From OMOG01 sp041485845 (GTDB lineage Bacteria; Acidobacteriota; Terriglobia; Bryobacterales; Bryobacteraceae), in NCBI GenBank assembly GCA_041485845.1, contig JBGPKH010000535.1, forward strand, positions 1-6,387: a DNA stretch of 6,387 nucleotides, written 5' to 3'. Below, piece after piece: positions 5,314 through 6,387 of this stretch. The notes beneath the pieces are model-generated. The model was not told the origin of the DNA. It saw only the letters and a list, made by a program, of their open reading frames with translations, and ran no database searches. Every line of letters starts with the position of its first letter. Within the stretch, counting starts at the first letter, position 1. A program made the position numbers and the translations under genes.

Positions 5314-6080
5314 GCATTCTGGAACAATTCAAGTTAGACGGAAAGACGGCCCTGGTGACCGGCGCCCGGCGCGGCATCGGCAAGGCGATGGCGGTGGCGC
5401 TGGCGGAGGCCGGCGCGGATATCGTGGGGATGAGCGCGAATCTCGAGCCCAGCGGCAGCGAAGTGAGCCAGGAGGTGGAGGCCAACGGCAGCCGCTTCTG
5501 GGGCTATGCCTGCGACCTCGGCGATCGCCAGGCGCTGAACGCGTTCATAGCCAAGGTGAAGTGCGAGTGTCCTCCCATCGACGTCCTGGTCAACAATGCC
5601 GGCATGGTTCTGCGCAAACCGGCGGCGGAGCATCCCGACGAGTATTGGGACAAGATCGTCGAAGTGAACTTGAACGCGCAGTTCGTGCTGGCGCGCGAGT
5701 TCGGGCGCGACATGCTCGAGCGCGGGTCGGGGAAGATCATTTTCACGGCGTCGCTGCTGAGCTTCCAGGGAGGCATCACGGTGCCCGGGTATGCGGCGGC
5801 CAAGGGCGGGGTGGCGCAATTGACCAAGGCGCTGGCCAACGAATGGGCCGGGCGCAACGTGCAGGTGAACGCCATCGCGCCGGGGTACATTACGACGGAC
5901 AATACCACGGCGCTGCGCAACGACCCGTTGCGGTATCCGGCGATTCTGTCGCGGATTCCGGCGGGACGCTGGGGCGATCCACGGGATCTCGCGGGCGCGG
6001 TGGTGTTCCTGGCGTCGCCGGCAGCGGACTACGTGAGCGGGACGGTGTTGACGGTGGACGGGGGTTGGATGGGGCGGTAG
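5310..6080 (+). CDS. kduD: KduD-like short-chain dehydrogenase
   Basis: A 256-residue classical SDR close to 2-deoxy-D-gluconate 3-dehydrogenase / 2-dehydro-3-deoxy-D-gluconate 5-dehydrogenase, which in pectin and uronate breakdown interconverts 2,5-diketo-3-deoxygluconate and 2-keto-3-deoxygluconate with NAD(H) in the cytoplasm. The cofactor motif is TGARRGIG (17-24), NNAG is at 95-98, and the catalytic set is N120, S148, Y161 and K165 (YAAAK). KduD-typical stretches include SFQGGITVPGY (151-161), NAIAPGYITTDNT (187-199), RIPAGRWGDP (215-224) and the end VDGGWMGR. TTG 5310 is chosen for its GGAG at 7 bases and because the resulting N-terminus (MSILEQFKLDGK) matches the family start. It overlaps the stop of the truncated dehydrogenase by TTGA, so its translation is probably coupled to that remnant. 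No other uronate genes are in the window; exact substrate is inferred from similarity, and other sugar SDRs remain possible. Confidence 0.87.
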   Translation: MSILEQFKLDGKTALVTGARRGIGKAMAVALAEAGADIVGMSANLEPSGSEVSQEVEANGSRFWGYACDLGDRQALNAFIAKVKCECPPIDVLVNNAGMVLRKPAAEHPDEYWDKIVEVNLNAQFVLAREFGRDMLERGSGKIIFTASLLSFQGGITVPGYAAAKGGVAQLTKALANEWAGRNVQVNAIAPGYITTDNTTALRNDPLRYPAILSRIPAGRWGDPRDLAGAVVFLASPAADYVSGTVLTVDGGWMGR

Positions 6081-6387
6081 GGACAGGGGGCGAATCAGCG
6101 TTAACTTAAGGCATTCTCGCCGGAGCTGAGCGCCGAATCGAGGTGCAACTGGACTTCCCCGAACGTATCTCGGGATCTTGGAAATGCAGCCACTTGGCCG
6201 GCAAGCCGATACGGACACTTGATGGCGAAATCGGTAAACACTGCGGCGTTTTGCAGGAGTCATCCGCGCCTCGTGCCGATGAACACGCAATCTGGGATAC
6301 TTTGCGATCCCGCAAGCCTGGTTCTCTACGGGCGATGCCAAGCCAGTTCGAGACCTCATGCGCGATCTAGAAAGGGTGAATCGCGGC
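6081..6387. other. 307-base end region with no supported gene
   Basis: After the kduD stop I see no clear terminator. The composition turns less GC-rich, as in the left block. One plus-strand frame is open from a GTG at 6143 to a TAG at 6368-6370 (75 residues, no Shine-Dalgarno, no motif, Cys/Ser-rich), and another is open from ATG 6220 to the edge; neither looks like protein. A weak hairpin, TTGCG-ATCC-CGCAA (6302-6315), lacks a T-run. It may be a decayed gene or an intergenic region leading to a gene beyond the window. Confidence 0.4.

Noticed and set aside
6302..6315. Hairpin TTGCG-ATCC-CGCAA as a terminator of kduD
   Set aside because: Five-bp stem, no T-run, and over 200 bases past the stop.
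5334..6359. A 341-residue minus-strand frame opposite kduD
   Set aside because: Arg/His/Pro-rich shadow of a strongly recognisable SDR; no protein-like motifs.

Overview
The window looks like chromosomal DNA of a GC-rich soil or environmental bacterium. The gene set (a secreted two-domain GH3 hexosaminidase, a small A24 prepilin peptidase, a KduD-type dehydrogenase, GTG and TTG starts) and the composition would fit Acidobacteriota, but that is an inference from protein flavour and not a measured placement. It has two unlike halves. Positions 1-1541 are visibly less GC-rich, are read on the minus strand and carry proteins I cannot place in a housekeeping family. Positions 1762-6080 are GC-rich, densely coding and all on the plus strand.

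Left, minus-strand block, in order of transcription: a possible 35-residue ORF (1541-1434); a 401-residue protein (1429-224) whose last ~60 residues contain a pattern reminiscent of TNT-type NAD-glycohydrolase toxins; a small ORF of about 53 residues (209-47) that needs a +1 shift at CCC-TAA right after its start; and the first 22 codons of another gene (66-1) that leaves the window. The tight packing suggests one transcript, perhaps an accessory effector cassette with small partner genes.

Centre: a non-coding stretch with two near-identical 16-bp palindromes 31 bp apart (1676-1722) lies just upstream of an orphan NarL/LuxR-type response regulator (1762-2439). The regulator is followed after 44 bp by a secreted NagZ-like beta-N-acetylhexosaminidase (2484-4343) with the complete KH-F-PGHG/D-T-H catalytic motif.

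Right: a small prepilin peptidase (4365-4919) has its own good promoter placed so close that the message would be almost leaderless. Next is a zinc-dependent medium-chain dehydrogenase reduced to 124 residues (4939-5313), apparently by an in-frame internal deletion that kept the C-terminus, and a KduD-like short-chain dehydrogenase (5310-6080) whose TTG start overlaps the remnant's stop. The last 307 bases hold no gene I can support.

Functionally, NagZ and the prepilin peptidase point to cell-envelope turnover and pilus or secretion biogenesis, while the dehydrogenase pair is a remnant of a sugar-acid (uronate) catabolic unit. The most unusual points are the frameshifted small gene beside the toxin-like protein, the twin palindromes before the orphan regulator, and the internally deleted dehydrogenase kept in the kduD transcript.
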